From positions 1 through 64,000 of the forward strand of contig CBDBKI010000003.1 in the NCBI GenBank assembly GCA_965206615.1: 64,000 nucleotides of DNA, given 5' to 3'. This stretch comes from VXNE01 sp965206615. GTDB taxonomy: Bacteria > Pseudomonadota > Gammaproteobacteria > Pseudomonadales > Azotimanducaceae. The stretch's first letter is position 1. Each line of letters opens with the position of its first letter. The translations under genes and the position numbers were made by a program. Under the pieces are notes generated by a model. It was given only the letters and a program-made list of their open reading frames with translations. It searched no databases and was not told the DNA's origin. Below are positions 1 to 8,212 of this stretch, piece after piece.

Positions 1-577
1 GGGGTTGGAGGAGCGCCTGAAGTCCCGTTTCGTGTGGGGACTGACGGTGGAGGTCGAACCGCCGGAACTGGAGACCCGGGTGGCGATCCTGATGAAAAAG
101 GCGGAGGCCGAGGGTTTCGCGCTGGACGACGAGGTGGCATTCTTCATCGCGGAACGGATCCGGTCCAACGTGCGGGAACTCGAGGGTGCGTTGCGCCGCG
201 TGCACGCCAACGCGATGTTCACTGGCTCGCGCATCACGACGGAACTGGTGCGGCGCGTCCTGCACGATCTGTTCGCGATCCATGGCCGGCAGATCAGTAT
301 CGACGAGATTCAACGGGTCGTGGCGGAACACTACCGCGTCACTGTCTCGGACATGCTGTCGAAGCGGCGCAGCCGAACGTTGGTGCTGCCGCGCCACGTC
401 GCCATCTTTCTTGCGAAGGAAGTGACAAACTACTCGCTGCCAGAGATCGGCAGGGCCTTCGGTAACCGCGATCACACGACGGTACTGCATGCCTATCGTA
501 AGATACGGGAGGCCAAGGAAGGCAACCTCGACCTGGCCGAGGACTGCCGCAATCTCCAACGCCTGTTGACGAGTTGA
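1..577 (+). CDS. dnaA: Chromosomal replication initiator DnaA, C-terminal part
   Basis: DnaA binds DnaA boxes at oriC and opens the origin. The window begins inside the gene: the frame is open from the first bases, so about 190 C-terminal residues are present and the P-loop part of the AAA+ domain lies outside. Visible parts are the end of the AAA+ lid domain (the VRELEGALRR helix near residue 60) and the DNA-binding domain IV, with the family signature FGNRDHTTVLHAYRKI near residues 150-165. The TGA at 575-577 is followed by a 120-bp gap to dnaN that contains 10-bp repeats. The dnaA-dnaN-recF-gyrB order is classic for origin regions. The start is not in the window; an in-frame TTG at position 5 should not be used as one. 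Confidence 0.97.
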   Translation, partial: GLEERLKSRFVWGLTVEVEPPELETRVAILMKKAEAEGFALDDEVAFFIAERIRSNVRELEGALRRVHANAMFTGSRITTELVRRVLHDLFAIHGRQISIDEIQRVVAEHYRVTVSDMLSKRRSRTLVLPRHVAIFLAKEVTNYSLPEIGRAFGNRDHTTVLHAYRKIREAKEGNLDLAEDCRNLQRLLTS

Positions 578-630
578 CGGCGACCGGAAGGGACGCTTCA
601 GGGATGGCGCCCGGGCGGTCCGCGGGGACA

Positions 631-689
631 GTCGGGGGTAGCCGGAGAAAGTCGAGGAAGTTGGGGAAAGTCGGGGAAAGTCGGGGAAA
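631..689. repeat. Six 10-bp degenerate tandem repeats between dnaA and dnaN
   Basis: The dnaA-dnaN gap carries consecutive units with a roughly 10-bp period related to GTCGGGGAAA. The first ones are diverged (GTCGGGGGTA, GCCGGAGAAA), a 9-bp and a GTTGGGGAAA unit follow, and the last two (670-679 and 680-689) are identical GTCGGGGAAA. The block ends 8 bp before the dnaN ATG, so its final purine-rich GGGGAAA may double as the ribosome-binding region. A helical-repeat period could mean a phased protein-binding array, but no DnaA box (TTATCCACA) is visible here. The function is unknown. Confidence 0.8.
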
Positions 690-697
690 CAAGCCGC

Positions 698-1801
698 ATG
701 AAATTCAGCACCGATCGGGAATGCCTGCTTCGAGCCTTGTTGATGGTGACCGGCGTGGTCGAGCGCCGCCAGACATTGCCCGTGCTTTCGAATCTGCTCG
801 TGCAGGCGCGTGACGACGGGCTCTCGATCTCGGCGACGGACCTCGAGGTGGAGTTGCACGTCCACGTGCGGGACGGCGTGAAGGTGGAGCGACCGGGCAA
901 GGCGACGATCCCGGGCCGCAAGTTCGCGGATATCTGGCGGTCGCTGCCGGAAGGGTCGAATATCTCGGTGGAAGTCGCGGAACAGGTCACCGTGCGGTCG
1001 GGGAAGAGCCGCTTCACCTTGGCGACGCTGCCGGTCGACGAATTTCCGGAGATGGCGGAGCCGAAGAGCGACGTGAAGGTGCTGGTGCCGGTGGCCGATG
1101 TCCGACGGCTCCTCGACCAGACGAGTTTCGCCATGGCCCAACAGGACGTGCGCTACTTCCTGAACGGCATGCTGTTCGAGATCACCGCTGAACACGTCCG
1201 CACCGTGGCCACCGATGGCCATCGGCTGGCCATGTGCACCTGCCAGGGCGGCGCCGAGGGCGTGGACCGGATACAGGCGATCGTGCCCCGCAAGGGGGTG
1301 AACGAGTTGTCGCGAATGCTCGGAGAGGGCGACGAGGCGCTGTTGCTGGCGCTCGGCAGCAATCACCTGCGTGCGGTGCAGGGCGGCTATACGCTGGTGA
1401 CGAAGCTCGTCGACGGACAGTTCCCGGACTACGATCGCGTCATTCCGAAGAATGGCGAACACTTCGTGACGGGGGATCGCGAGACCCTCCGTCGGTCGCT
1501 GCGCAGCACTTCGATCCTCTCGAACGAGAAATACCGCGGCGTGCGGCTGGCCCTCGAGAAGGAACAGTTGACGGTCCAGGCGAACAATCCGGATCAGGAA
1601 GAAGCGGAAGACGTCATTGCGGTGGAGTACGACGGGGAACCGATGGAGATCGGCTTCAATGCCGACTACCTGCTGGACATCCTGAACGCGTTGTCGGGAG
1701 AGAATGTCCGGTTTTCGGTGTCCGACGGCAACAGCAGCGCGTTGATCGAGGGACCGGAAGAAGACGGGTCGCTGTTCGTCGTCATGCCGATGCGCCTATG
1801 A
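698..1801 (+). CDS. dnaN: DNA polymerase III sliding clamp subunit beta
   Basis: This is the beta clamp, a homodimeric ring that tethers DNA polymerase III and many repair proteins to DNA. The 367 residues match the usual family length, with three clamp domains in succession. The start MKFSTDRECLLRALLMVTGV and the C-terminus ending SLFVVMPMRL (the hydrophobic partner-binding pocket and PMRL tail) are typical. The ATG at 698 gives the expected N-terminus. The recF start codon lies one base after the stop, so dnaN and recF are probably translationally coupled. Confidence 0.98.
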   Translation: MKFSTDRECLLRALLMVTGVVERRQTLPVLSNLLVQARDDGLSISATDLEVELHVHVRDGVKVERPGKATIPGRKFADIWRSLPEGSNISVEVAEQVTVRSGKSRFTLATLPVDEFPEMAEPKSDVKVLVPVADVRRLLDQTSFAMAQQDVRYFLNGMLFEITAEHVRTVATDGHRLAMCTCQGGAEGVDRIQAIVPRKGVNELSRMLGEGDEALLLALGSNHLRAVQGGYTLVTKLVDGQFPDYDRVIPKNGEHFVTGDRETLRRSLRSTSILSNEKYRGVRLALEKEQLTVQANNPDQEEAEDVIAVEYDGEPMEIGFNADYLLDILNALSGENVRFSVSDGNSSALIEGPEEDGSLFVVMPMRL

Positions 1802-1802
1802 C

Positions 1803-2879
1803 GTGATCATCGAGCACATTGAGGTCCGCGATGTCCGGAACATCGCGTCGGCCTCGCTCGATCTCTCCGCGCGGCTGAATCTGCTGGTCGGGCCCAACGG
1901 CGCGGGCAAGACGGCCTTGCTGGAGGCCCTGTACCTGTTGATCCGCGGCCGGTCCTTTCGGGGCCGGGGCGTCTCCTCCCTCATCCGGTACGACGAGCCG
2001 GCATTGGCGGTGCACCTGCGTGGCGCCCACGCAGTGCGCGGGCAGATACGCATCCGCCTCGCCAAGGAGCGTTCCAACGAGACGGACTTGCGCCTGAACG
2101 GAGAGGGGGTCCGGCAGGCGTCTGTGGTCGCGGGACTGTTGCCCGTGCAACTGCTGTTGCCGGACCTGGCCGAGCTGGTGTTCGGCGGACCCGGTGACCG
2201 GCGTCAATGGATCGACTGGGGCGTGTTTCACGTGAAACACAACTACGTCGACACCCTGCGCGACTACGTTCGGAGCGTGCAACAGCGCAATGCGATCCTG
2301 CGGACCGGCGATCACGCGACACTGGATGCCTGGTCCGCGCGGATGGTCGAGTTGGGCGAGGCCGTGACGGCTGCCCGCGTCGCGTACCTCGATGCGGTGC
2401 GCCCGGCGGTGTTGGCGTGCCTCGAACGTCTGGCGCCCGGTCTGGCGGTCAGGCTGGACTATTTCCCCGGATTCCAGGGCGATTCGCTCGCCGAAGAGGT
2501 GAGCGCGAGCACGCCGCGCGATGTAAAATCGGGGGCAACGCAGGTCGGTCCCCACCGTGCGGACCTTCGCCTCGGTGCGGAGCGCGGTCGGGCCGCCGAC
2601 ATATTGTCCAGGGGCCAGGGCAAGGTGCTGGCCAGCGCGTTGCGCATCGGTCAGGCCAGGGCTCTGCTGGACGAGCAGGGAGCCCGAAGTCTGTTCCTGA
2701 TCGACGACGTGTGGGCGGAGTTGGACGACGAACACAGCGTCCGGTTCTTCGGGCTTCTCGAGGAGATGGATTGCCAGATCCTGGCGACCACCACCCACGA
2801 GCCCGACGTGGCCAGGACGTTCGGTCCGGAGCGGACCAGAGTGTTTCACGTGGAACAAGGCACCGTACGCAGCCCGTGA
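1803..2879 (+). CDS. recF: DNA replication and repair protein RecF
   Basis: RecF is an SMC-like ATPase that, with RecO and RecR, loads RecA at single-strand gaps. The 358-residue protein has the Walker A GPNGAGKTALLEA near residue 31, the ABC-type signature LSRGQGKVLASAL near residue 265, and the Walker B segment LFLIDDVWAELD near residue 300. The start is GTG at 1803, one base after the dnaN stop. Two parS-type palindromes lie inside the coding sequence (2224-2239 and 2842-2857), where they encode VFHVKH and VFHVEQ; these residues may be kept for the DNA site rather than for RecF function. Confidence 0.96.
   Translation: MIIEHIEVRDVRNIASASLDLSARLNLLVGPNGAGKTALLEALYLLIRGRSFRGRGVSSLIRYDEPALAVHLRGAHAVRGQIRIRLAKERSNETDLRLNGEGVRQASVVAGLLPVQLLLPDLAELVFGGPGDRRQWIDWGVFHVKHNYVDTLRDYVRSVQQRNAILRTGDHATLDAWSARMVELGEAVTAARVAYLDAVRPAVLACLERLAPGLAVRLDYFPGFQGDSLAEEVSASTPRDVKSGATQVGPHRADLRLGAERGRAADILSRGQGKVLASALRIGQARALLDEQGARSLFLIDDVWAELDDEHSVRFFGLLEEMDCQILATTTHEPDVARTFGPERTRVFHVEQGTVRSP
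2224..2239. promoter_or_regulatory. parS centromere site (perfect 16-bp palindrome) inside recF
   Basis: The sequence is TGTTTCACGTGAAACA, a perfect palindrome identical to the broadly conserved chromosomal parS consensus bound by ParB/Spo0J for origin segregation and SMC loading. It lies within the recF coding frame about 1.6 kb from the dnaA stop. parS sites normally cluster near oriC, in agreement with the gene order here. parA and parB are not in the window. Confidence 0.93.
2842..2857. promoter_or_regulatory. parS centromere site (one-mismatch variant) near the recF 3' end
   Basis: The sequence is TGTTTCACGTGGAACA, which differs from the perfect palindrome at one base. Its reverse complement, TGTTCCACGTGAAACA, is a recognised parS form in Bacillus and Pseudomonas. 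It sits 618 bp downstream of the first site, still inside recF and just before its stop codon. Two sites this close make coincidence very unlikely. Confidence 0.88.
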
Positions 2880-2999
2880 GACAGGGATGTCAGGGCTCAA
2901 GGGCCTCGACGCAGGGGCGCACGAGCAGACTCCCAGCGCAACCCCGCCTTCAGTCGCGGAATGTGAGGCGACACCCTCGCAAGGAGAAGACGAACCAGC

Positions 3000-5405
3000 A
3001 TGACCGACGGTAGTTACGACTCCCGCAACATCAAGGTGCTGCGGGGCCTCGATGCGGTGCGGAAACGCCCTGGTATGTACATCGGCGACACGGAGGACGG
3101 TACGGGCCTGCACCACATGGTCCAGGAACTCGTGGACAACGCCATCGACGAAGCCCTGGCCGGGCACTGCGACGAGATTCGCGTGATCATCCACCCTGGC
3201 GAGGCGGTGACCGTTACCGACAACGGTCGCGGCATTCCGGTCGACATTCACCCGGAGGAAGGGGTTTCGGCGGCGGAAGTCATCATGACCACGCTGCACG
3301 CCGGCGGAAAGTTCGACGACGACAGCTACAAGGTCTCGGGTGGACTGCACGGCGTGGGCGTATCGGTCGTGAACGCCCTGTCGGAGGAGTTGCGGCTCAC
3401 GGTGCGTCGGGAAGGCAAGGTGTTCCTGCAGACCTACCGGCACGGGGAGCCGGACGCACCGCTGGCGGCCGTCGGCGAGACGCAGCGGCAAGGCACGGAG
3501 TGCTATTTCAAGCCGTCCGCGGATACCTTTCGGAACATCGAGTTCCACTACGACATCCTGGCCAAGCGCCTGCGGGAACTGGCGTTCCTGAACTCGGGCG
3601 TCTCGATCAACCTGTTCGACGAGCGCACCGGCAAGGAGGCCCGCTTCCGCTATGAAGGGGGCCTGCGGGCATTCGTTGGCTTCCTCAACCAGAACAAGAC
3701 CGCGCTGAACGACATCTTCCACTTTTCGACGGAGCGTGAAGACGGTATCGGCGTGGAAGTGGCGATGCAGTGGAACGACGGCTTCCAGGAACAGGTCTTC
3801 GCGTACACGAACAACATTCCGCAGGGTGACGGCGGGACGCACCTCGCGGGCTTCCGGGCCGGACTGACCCGCACCCTGAACCAGTACATCGAACGCGAAG
3901 GCCTGCTGAAAAAGGCGCAGGTCTCGACGTCCGGCGACGATGCCCGCGAGGGGCTGACCGCGGTGGTTTCGGTCAAGGTTCCAGACCCGAAGTTCTCGTC
4001 GCAGACCAAGGAAAAGCTGGTCTCGAGCGAAGTGAAGACCGCCGTCGAGCAGGAGTTGTCGCGCGTGTTCACCGAGTACCTCGACGAGCATCCCGACGAT
4101 GCCAGGAACGTCGTCACGAAGATGATCGATGCCGCGCGCGCCCGGGAGGCGGCGCGCAAGGCTCGTGAAATGACCCGGCGCAAGGGTGCGCTCGATATCG
4201 CGGGCCTGCCCGGCAAGCTCGCGGACTGTCAGGAAAAGGACCCGGCGCTCTCGGAGATCTTCCTGGTCGAGGGCGACTCCGCCGGAGGGTCCGCCAAGCA
4301 GGGCCGGGACCGGCGTACGCAGGCGATCCTGCCATTGCGGGGCAAGATCCTGAACGTGGAGAAGGCGCGTTTCGACAAGATGCTGTCCTCGCAGGAAGTG
4401 GGGACGCTGGTGACGGCCCTCGGCTGCGGGATCGGGCACGCGGAGTTCGACCTGTCGAAGCTCCGCTACCACTCGGTCATCGTCATGACAGACGCGGACG
4501 TGGACGGCTCGCACATCCGCACCCTGTTGCTGACGTTCTTCTTTCGGCACATGGTGGAGCTCATCGAGCACGGCCATGTGTTCATCGCGCAGCCGCCGCT
4601 CTACAAGCTGAAGCGGGGTCGCCAGGAACAGTACGCCAAGGACGACGACGAACTCGACGACTACTTCCTGCAGACGGCGCTGCAGCTGGCGAAGTTGCAT
4701 GTGAACGCCGATGCGCCGGCGATGCTGGACGCCTCGCTGGAGGCGCTCGCGCGGCGCTACCAGGCGCTCATGCGTCGACTGGACGCCCTCTCGCGGGTCT
4801 ATCCCGTGCACATCACCCAAGCGATGCTCGACGTGCCGCGGCTGTCCCTCGCAGACCTGTCGGATGCAACACGCGTGCGGGAGTGGGCGGGGCCGTATGC
4901 CGCCCGCATCAACGACCAGGGCAACTCCGTAGAGGTGCACGTCCGCGCGGATCCGGAGTACCAGATCCACTACCCGGTGGTGGTGACGACCGCCCACGGG
5001 GCGAGCGAGGAAACGGCGCTGCGCTACGACTTCTTCCGCTCCCGGGAGTACCGGGAACTCGGCGCGCTCGCTGACGACCTCGACGGGCTGCTTGAAGAGG
5101 GGGCGTTCGTCGCCCGGGGAGAGCGACACCATCCGGTGGAGTCGTTCGCCGACGCCTATGTGTGGATGCTTGCCGAGGCGCGGCGCGGCGTCGATCTGTC
5201 GCGCTACAAGGGCCTCGGCGAGATGAACCCGGAACAGCTCTGGGAGACGACGATGGATCCGGAGGAGCGGCGCATGCTGCGGGTGAACGTCGACGACGCG
5301 ATCGAGGCGGACCGGATGTTCACGACGCTCATGGGCGACCGGGTAGAACCGCGTCGCGAATTCATCGAGGCCAACGCGCGCCTGGTGGTCAATCTGGACG
5401 TGTAG
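3000..5405 (+). CDS. gyrB: DNA gyrase subunit B
   Basis: GyrB is the ATPase/TOPRIM subunit of gyrase, which introduces negative supercoils together with GyrA. At 801 residues it is the long proteobacterial form with the extra domain in the C-terminal half. The GHKL ATPase motifs are ELVDNAIDEA near residue 42 and the GGLHGVGVSVVNAL lid near residue 117. The TOPRIM motifs are EGDSAGGSAKQGRDR near residue 424 and DADVDGSHIRTLL near residue 498. AAGGAGAAG at 2981 is a good ribosome-binding site for the ATG at 3000. The last 17 bases overlap the 3' end of the convergent plsC-like gene. Confidence 0.98.
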   Translation: MTDGSYDSRNIKVLRGLDAVRKRPGMYIGDTEDGTGLHHMVQELVDNAIDEALAGHCDEIRVIIHPGEAVTVTDNGRGIPVDIHPEEGVSAAEVIMTTLHAGGKFDDDSYKVSGGLHGVGVSVVNALSEELRLTVRREGKVFLQTYRHGEPDAPLAAVGETQRQGTECYFKPSADTFRNIEFHYDILAKRLRELAFLNSGVSINLFDERTGKEARFRYEGGLRAFVGFLNQNKTALNDIFHFSTEREDGIGVEVAMQWNDGFQEQVFAYTNNIPQGDGGTHLAGFRAGLTRTLNQYIEREGLLKKAQVSTSGDDAREGLTAVVSVKVPDPKFSSQTKEKLVSSEVKTAVEQELSRVFTEYLDEHPDDARNVVTKMIDAARAREAARKAREMTRRKGALDIAGLPGKLADCQEKDPALSEIFLVEGDSAGGSAKQGRDRRTQAILPLRGKILNVEKARFDKMLSSQEVGTLVTALGCGIGHAEFDLSKLRYHSVIVMTDADVDGSHIRTLLLTFFFRHMVELIEHGHVFIAQPPLYKLKRGRQEQYAKDDDELDDYFLQTALQLAKLHVNADAPAMLDASLEALARRYQALMRRLDALSRVYPVHITQAMLDVPRLSLADLSDATRVREWAGPYAARINDQGNSVEVHVRADPEYQIHYPVVVTTAHGASEETALRYDFFRSREYRELGALADDLDGLLEEGAFVARGERHHPVESFADAYVWMLAEARRGVDLSRYKGLGEMNPEQLWETTMDPEERRMLRVNVDDAIEADRMFTTLMGDRVEPRREFIEANARLVVNLDV

Positions 5406-6129
5406 GGGCGGCGGAGCGCTCCAGGTCGCGCATTGCGTTGGCCAGCCAGTCTTGAGCTAACTGGTTGATTTCTTTGTGTTTCTTACCCTCTGTGTCCAGC
5501 GGAGGGGAGATGCGCACGCGGATTGTCCCGGGGTGTTTGCGAAAGCGGTGCGCCGGCCAGTAGCGGCCGGCATCGTGGGCGACCACGAGGACCGGGCAGC
5601 GCGCCCGGGCCGCCAGCGCCGCTCCGCCGGCCTGGAACGGTCGCTGTTCTCCCCACGGCACGCGTGTTCCCTCCGGGAAGAGCGTGACGGTGACGCCGGC
5701 ACGCAATCGGGCGGTGCCCCGTTCGAGCAGGAGCCGGAAGGCATCGCGGGGCGCGTTGCGGTCGATGGCGATCGGCCGGTTGACGGCGAGCGCCCATCCG
5801 AAGAACGGTATCCAGAGCAGCTCCCGCTTGATCAGCGTCGTCTGGGGGCTCAGCAAGGTCTGTACGAAGAGCGTGTCCCAGGTGCTCTGGTGCTTGACGA
5901 GCAGAATGCAGGGCTCCCCGGACAGGTGCTCACGCCCCTCGACCTCGGCGCGAATGCCGCAGGTGACGGCGAGCCATCCGAGCACCATGCGCGTCCAGGC
6001 GCCAATGACGAACTGGAACCGCGCCTTCGTGGGCAAGACCCAGCCGACCGCGACCGACAGGCTGCCCCAGACCACGGTGCACACGATGTACCCGGCGTAG
6101 AAGAGCGCGGCGCGGATCGTGGCCATCAT
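5389..6129 (-). CDS. plsC: 1-acyl-sn-glycerol-3-phosphate acyltransferase
   Basis: A membrane acyltransferase that adds the second acyl chain to lysophosphatidic acid in phospholipid synthesis. The 246-residue protein has an N-terminal hydrophobic segment (about residues 6-30), the catalytic HX4D motif as HQSTWD near residue 80, and the FPEGTR substrate-binding motif near residue 153. Its ATG overlaps the gmhB stop (ATGA), so the two are coupled; this pair is common in proteobacteria. The 3' end overlaps the end of gyrB by 17 bases on the opposite strand. Confidence 0.93.
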   Translation of the reverse strand: MMATIRAALFYAGYIVCTVVWGSLSVAVGWVLPTKARFQFVIGAWTRMVLGWLAVTCGIRAEVEGREHLSGEPCILLVKHQSTWDTLFVQTLLSPQTTLIKRELLWIPFFGWALAVNRPIAIDRNAPRDAFRLLLERGTARLRAGVTVTLFPEGTRVPWGEQRPFQAGGAALAARARCPVLVVAHDAGRYWPAHRFRKHPGTIRVRISPPLDTEGKKHKEINQLAQDWLANAMRDLERSAAPTRPD

Positions 6130-6686
6130 GCGGGCAAGCTGCGTATGGCGTCGGCGAGGTCGTCGTAGACGCGCTTCACCCCGGCCGAACGTGCCTGCTT
6201 CTCGTCCCTGCTGCCGTTACCCGTGCGCACGAGGATCGGCTCGCAGCCGGCGGCGAGCGCCGCCTGCATGTCGCGTAGCGAGTCGCCGACGAAACAGGTC
6301 TCCCGTTCGCTTGCCCCGAGTTCCGTCATCGCCGCCTGCAGCATCCCGGGCCTCGGCTTGCGGCATGCGCAACCTGCGTCGGGGCGATGCGGGCAGAAGT
6401 AGACGCGGTCGATGCGTGCGCCGGCCCCCTCGAGTGCGGCATCCATGCGCCGGTGCACGGCGGCGAGGTCGGCATCGGACATCAGCCCGCGACCGATGCC
6501 GCTCTGATTGGTACATACGGCGACGCGGCAGCCGCGCGCGTTGAGGACGGCCACGGCCTGCGGGCTGCCGACGATGGGCGCCCATTCGGCGGGTGTTTTG
6601 ATGTAGTTTTCCGGGTGCCCGTTGCACTTCCGGGGCCGGCAATGGTTCAGAACCCCGTCGCGGTCGAGCAGTACGAGCCTGTACAT
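6126..6686 (-). CDS. gmhB: D-glycero-beta-D-manno-heptose 1,7-bisphosphate 7-phosphatase
   Basis: A HAD-family phosphatase that removes the 7-phosphate during ADP-heptose synthesis for the lipopolysaccharide inner core. At 186 residues it has family length. HAD motif I is LDRDGVLN near residue 7, the zinc-binding loop with C, H, C, C ligands is CPHRPDAGCACRKP near residues 96-110, and the distal acidic motif is GDSLRDMQAA near residue 137. The gene shares four bases with the downstream plsC start. Confidence 0.92.
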   Translation of the reverse strand: MYRLVLLDRDGVLNHCRPRKCNGHPENYIKTPAEWAPIVGSPQAVAVLNARGCRVAVCTNQSGIGRGLMSDADLAAVHRRMDAALEGAGARIDRVYFCPHRPDAGCACRKPRPGMLQAAMTELGASERETCFVGDSLRDMQAALAAGCEPILVRTGNGSRDEKQARSAGVKRVYDDLADAIRSLPA

Positions 6687-6730
6687 GGATGTCGCGTTCG
6701 GGTAGTGCGTATCCGGTTGACGCGGAGTAT

Positions 6731-7309
6731 ATGAACAAACGTCCAGCCGCCGAAACTCGTTGCGCGTGGAGCCTGTCGGACCCCGACATGCTTCGCTATC
6801 ACGATGTCGAATGGGGCGTACCGATCCGCGATCCGCGTGATCTGTTCGAGCGCCTGACCCTGGAATGCATGCAGGCGGGGCTCTCTTGGCGAACCGTGCT
6901 CGCGAAGCGCGCGCACATGACGGAGGCTTTCCATGGGTTCGAGCCGGAACGGGTGGCCGGGTGCGGAGACGCGGACCTCGCGCACTGGCTGGGGGATGCC
7001 GGCCTGATCCGGCACCGGGGCAAGCTCTCGGCCATGGTGGGCAACGCCCGGCTGTTCCTCACGTTCGACGACCCGTCGGCATTCCTTTGGTCGTTCGTCG
7101 ATGGCGTCCCCACGGAGAACCGCTGGGCGCTGCCGGAGTCCGTGCCGAGCCACACCCCTGCCTCGCACGAGATGTCACGCGCCCTGCGCCAACGCGGCTT
7201 CAAGTTCGTCGGCCCGACCGTATGCTACGCGTTCATGCAGAGCGCGGGTCTGGTGAACGACCACCTCGTGGGCTGCTTTCGGCACGCGGAGCTTGCGCGC
7301 AGCGCCTGA
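6731..7309 (+). CDS. tag: DNA-3-methyladenine glycosylase I
   Basis: Tag excises 3-methyladenine from alkylated DNA. The ATG at 6731 (192 residues) is preferred over an in-frame start 42 bases upstream, because it places the conserved RCAW and YHDVEWGVP motifs at the usual distance from the N-terminus. The zinc-site residues of the family are visible: the early Cys and His (RCAW, YHD) and the late HLVGCFRH segment. The substrate pocket motif ECMQAGLSWRTVL is near residue 40. The gene is divergent from gmhB, with 44 bases between the two starts. Confidence 0.94.
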   Translation: MNKRPAAETRCAWSLSDPDMLRYHDVEWGVPIRDPRDLFERLTLECMQAGLSWRTVLAKRAHMTEAFHGFEPERVAGCGDADLAHWLGDAGLIRHRGKLSAMVGNARLFLTFDDPSAFLWSFVDGVPTENRWALPESVPSHTPASHEMSRALRQRGFKFVGPTVCYAFMQSAGLVNDHLVGCFRHAELARSA

Positions 7310-7317
7310 GAACGACC

Positions 7318-8196
7318 GTGGCCTGGTTCCTCATCGGCTGTGTGCGGGTTCTCGCCCTCTTGCCGCTGTCCTGGGCGCGGGCCCTCGGCGCCGCGGCCGG
7401 GCGCGTCACATGGTGGCTGCGCGGACCGGGCGTCGCGGTGACGGAGTCGAACCTGGCGCGGTGCTTCCCGGAACTTGCCCCGGTTGAGCGGCGCCGGCTC
7501 GCCCGCCGCAGCCTCGTGGAAACCTGCCGACTCGCATGCGAGAGCGGTTTCGTGTCCTACGCGGGCGCAGCGGCGTTCGAGCGCGCAGTCAGCTTCGGGG
7601 CGGGCGCGGACCTGCTCGACGCGGCACGATCGCATCCCGGGGGCACGGTGATCCTGGTTCCGCATTGGGGAAACTGGGAAATACTGGGCTTCGCGCTCGG
7701 GCGGCGGCTGCCGGTGATGTTCCTTTACGACCGGCCGAAGTCCCGTGCCCTCGAACGCCATATCGTGCACGCGCGGACCCGCTGGGGCCTCGATCTCGCG
7801 CCGCTGGATGTCGGCGGCTTGCGCCGGGTCAGGCGCTTCCTGGCGTCGGGCGGCGCGGTCGGCGTACTGCCGGACCAGACGCCGCGTCCGGACGCCGCGG
7901 TGCGCGCGCCGTTCTTCGGGGTGGAGGTCCTCACGATGACCTTGGCGCGGCGCCTGATCGAGGCCGACACCTGGGTGTTGATGGTCACGGTCCGGCGGAC
8001 GCCCAGTGGCTTCGATGTGTGTTGCGAGCGTGTGGACGGGGAAATCCGCGACAGCGACCTGGTCGTCAGCGCGACGGCCATGAACCGTGCCGTGGAGCGG
8101 GCCGTACAGCGCGACCCGGCCCAATACCAGTGGGAGTACAAGCGCTTTCGGGAGCGGCGCCGACGCGGCGGCCCCAAGCCTGGCGAGGAGGCGTGA
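7318..8196 (+). CDS. LpxL/HtrB-family lipid A acyltransferase
   Basis: A member of the family that adds secondary acyl chains to lipid A at the inner membrane. The product is 292 residues from the GTG at 7318, eight bases after the tag stop. It has one N-terminal hydrophobic anchor (about residues 2-24), the catalytic HX4E motif as PHWGNWE near residue 111, and the conserved DQTPR segment near residue 190. Whether it transfers laurate, myristate or another chain cannot be read from the sequence. It is a little shorter than E. coli LpxL (about 306 residues) but appears complete. It ends 16 bases before the stop of the convergent trkH. Confidence 0.88.
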   Translation: MAWFLIGCVRVLALLPLSWARALGAAAGRVTWWLRGPGVAVTESNLARCFPELAPVERRRLARRSLVETCRLACESGFVSYAGAAAFERAVSFGAGADLLDAARSHPGGTVILVPHWGNWEILGFALGRRLPVMFLYDRPKSRALERHIVHARTRWGLDLAPLDVGGLRRVRRFLASGGAVGVLPDQTPRPDAAVRAPFFGVEVLTMTLARRLIEADTWVLMVTVRRTPSGFDVCCERVDGEIRDSDLVVSATAMNRAVERAVQRDPAQYQWEYKRFRERRRRGGPKPGEEA

Positions 8197-8212
8197 CGGG
8201 GCGCGTCGTGAT

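Noticed and set aside
1782..5132. A 1116-codon open frame on the minus strand across recF and gyrB
   Set aside because: It is antisense to two certain genes with intact motifs; long opposite-strand frames are common in GC-rich DNA. Its translation matches no family.
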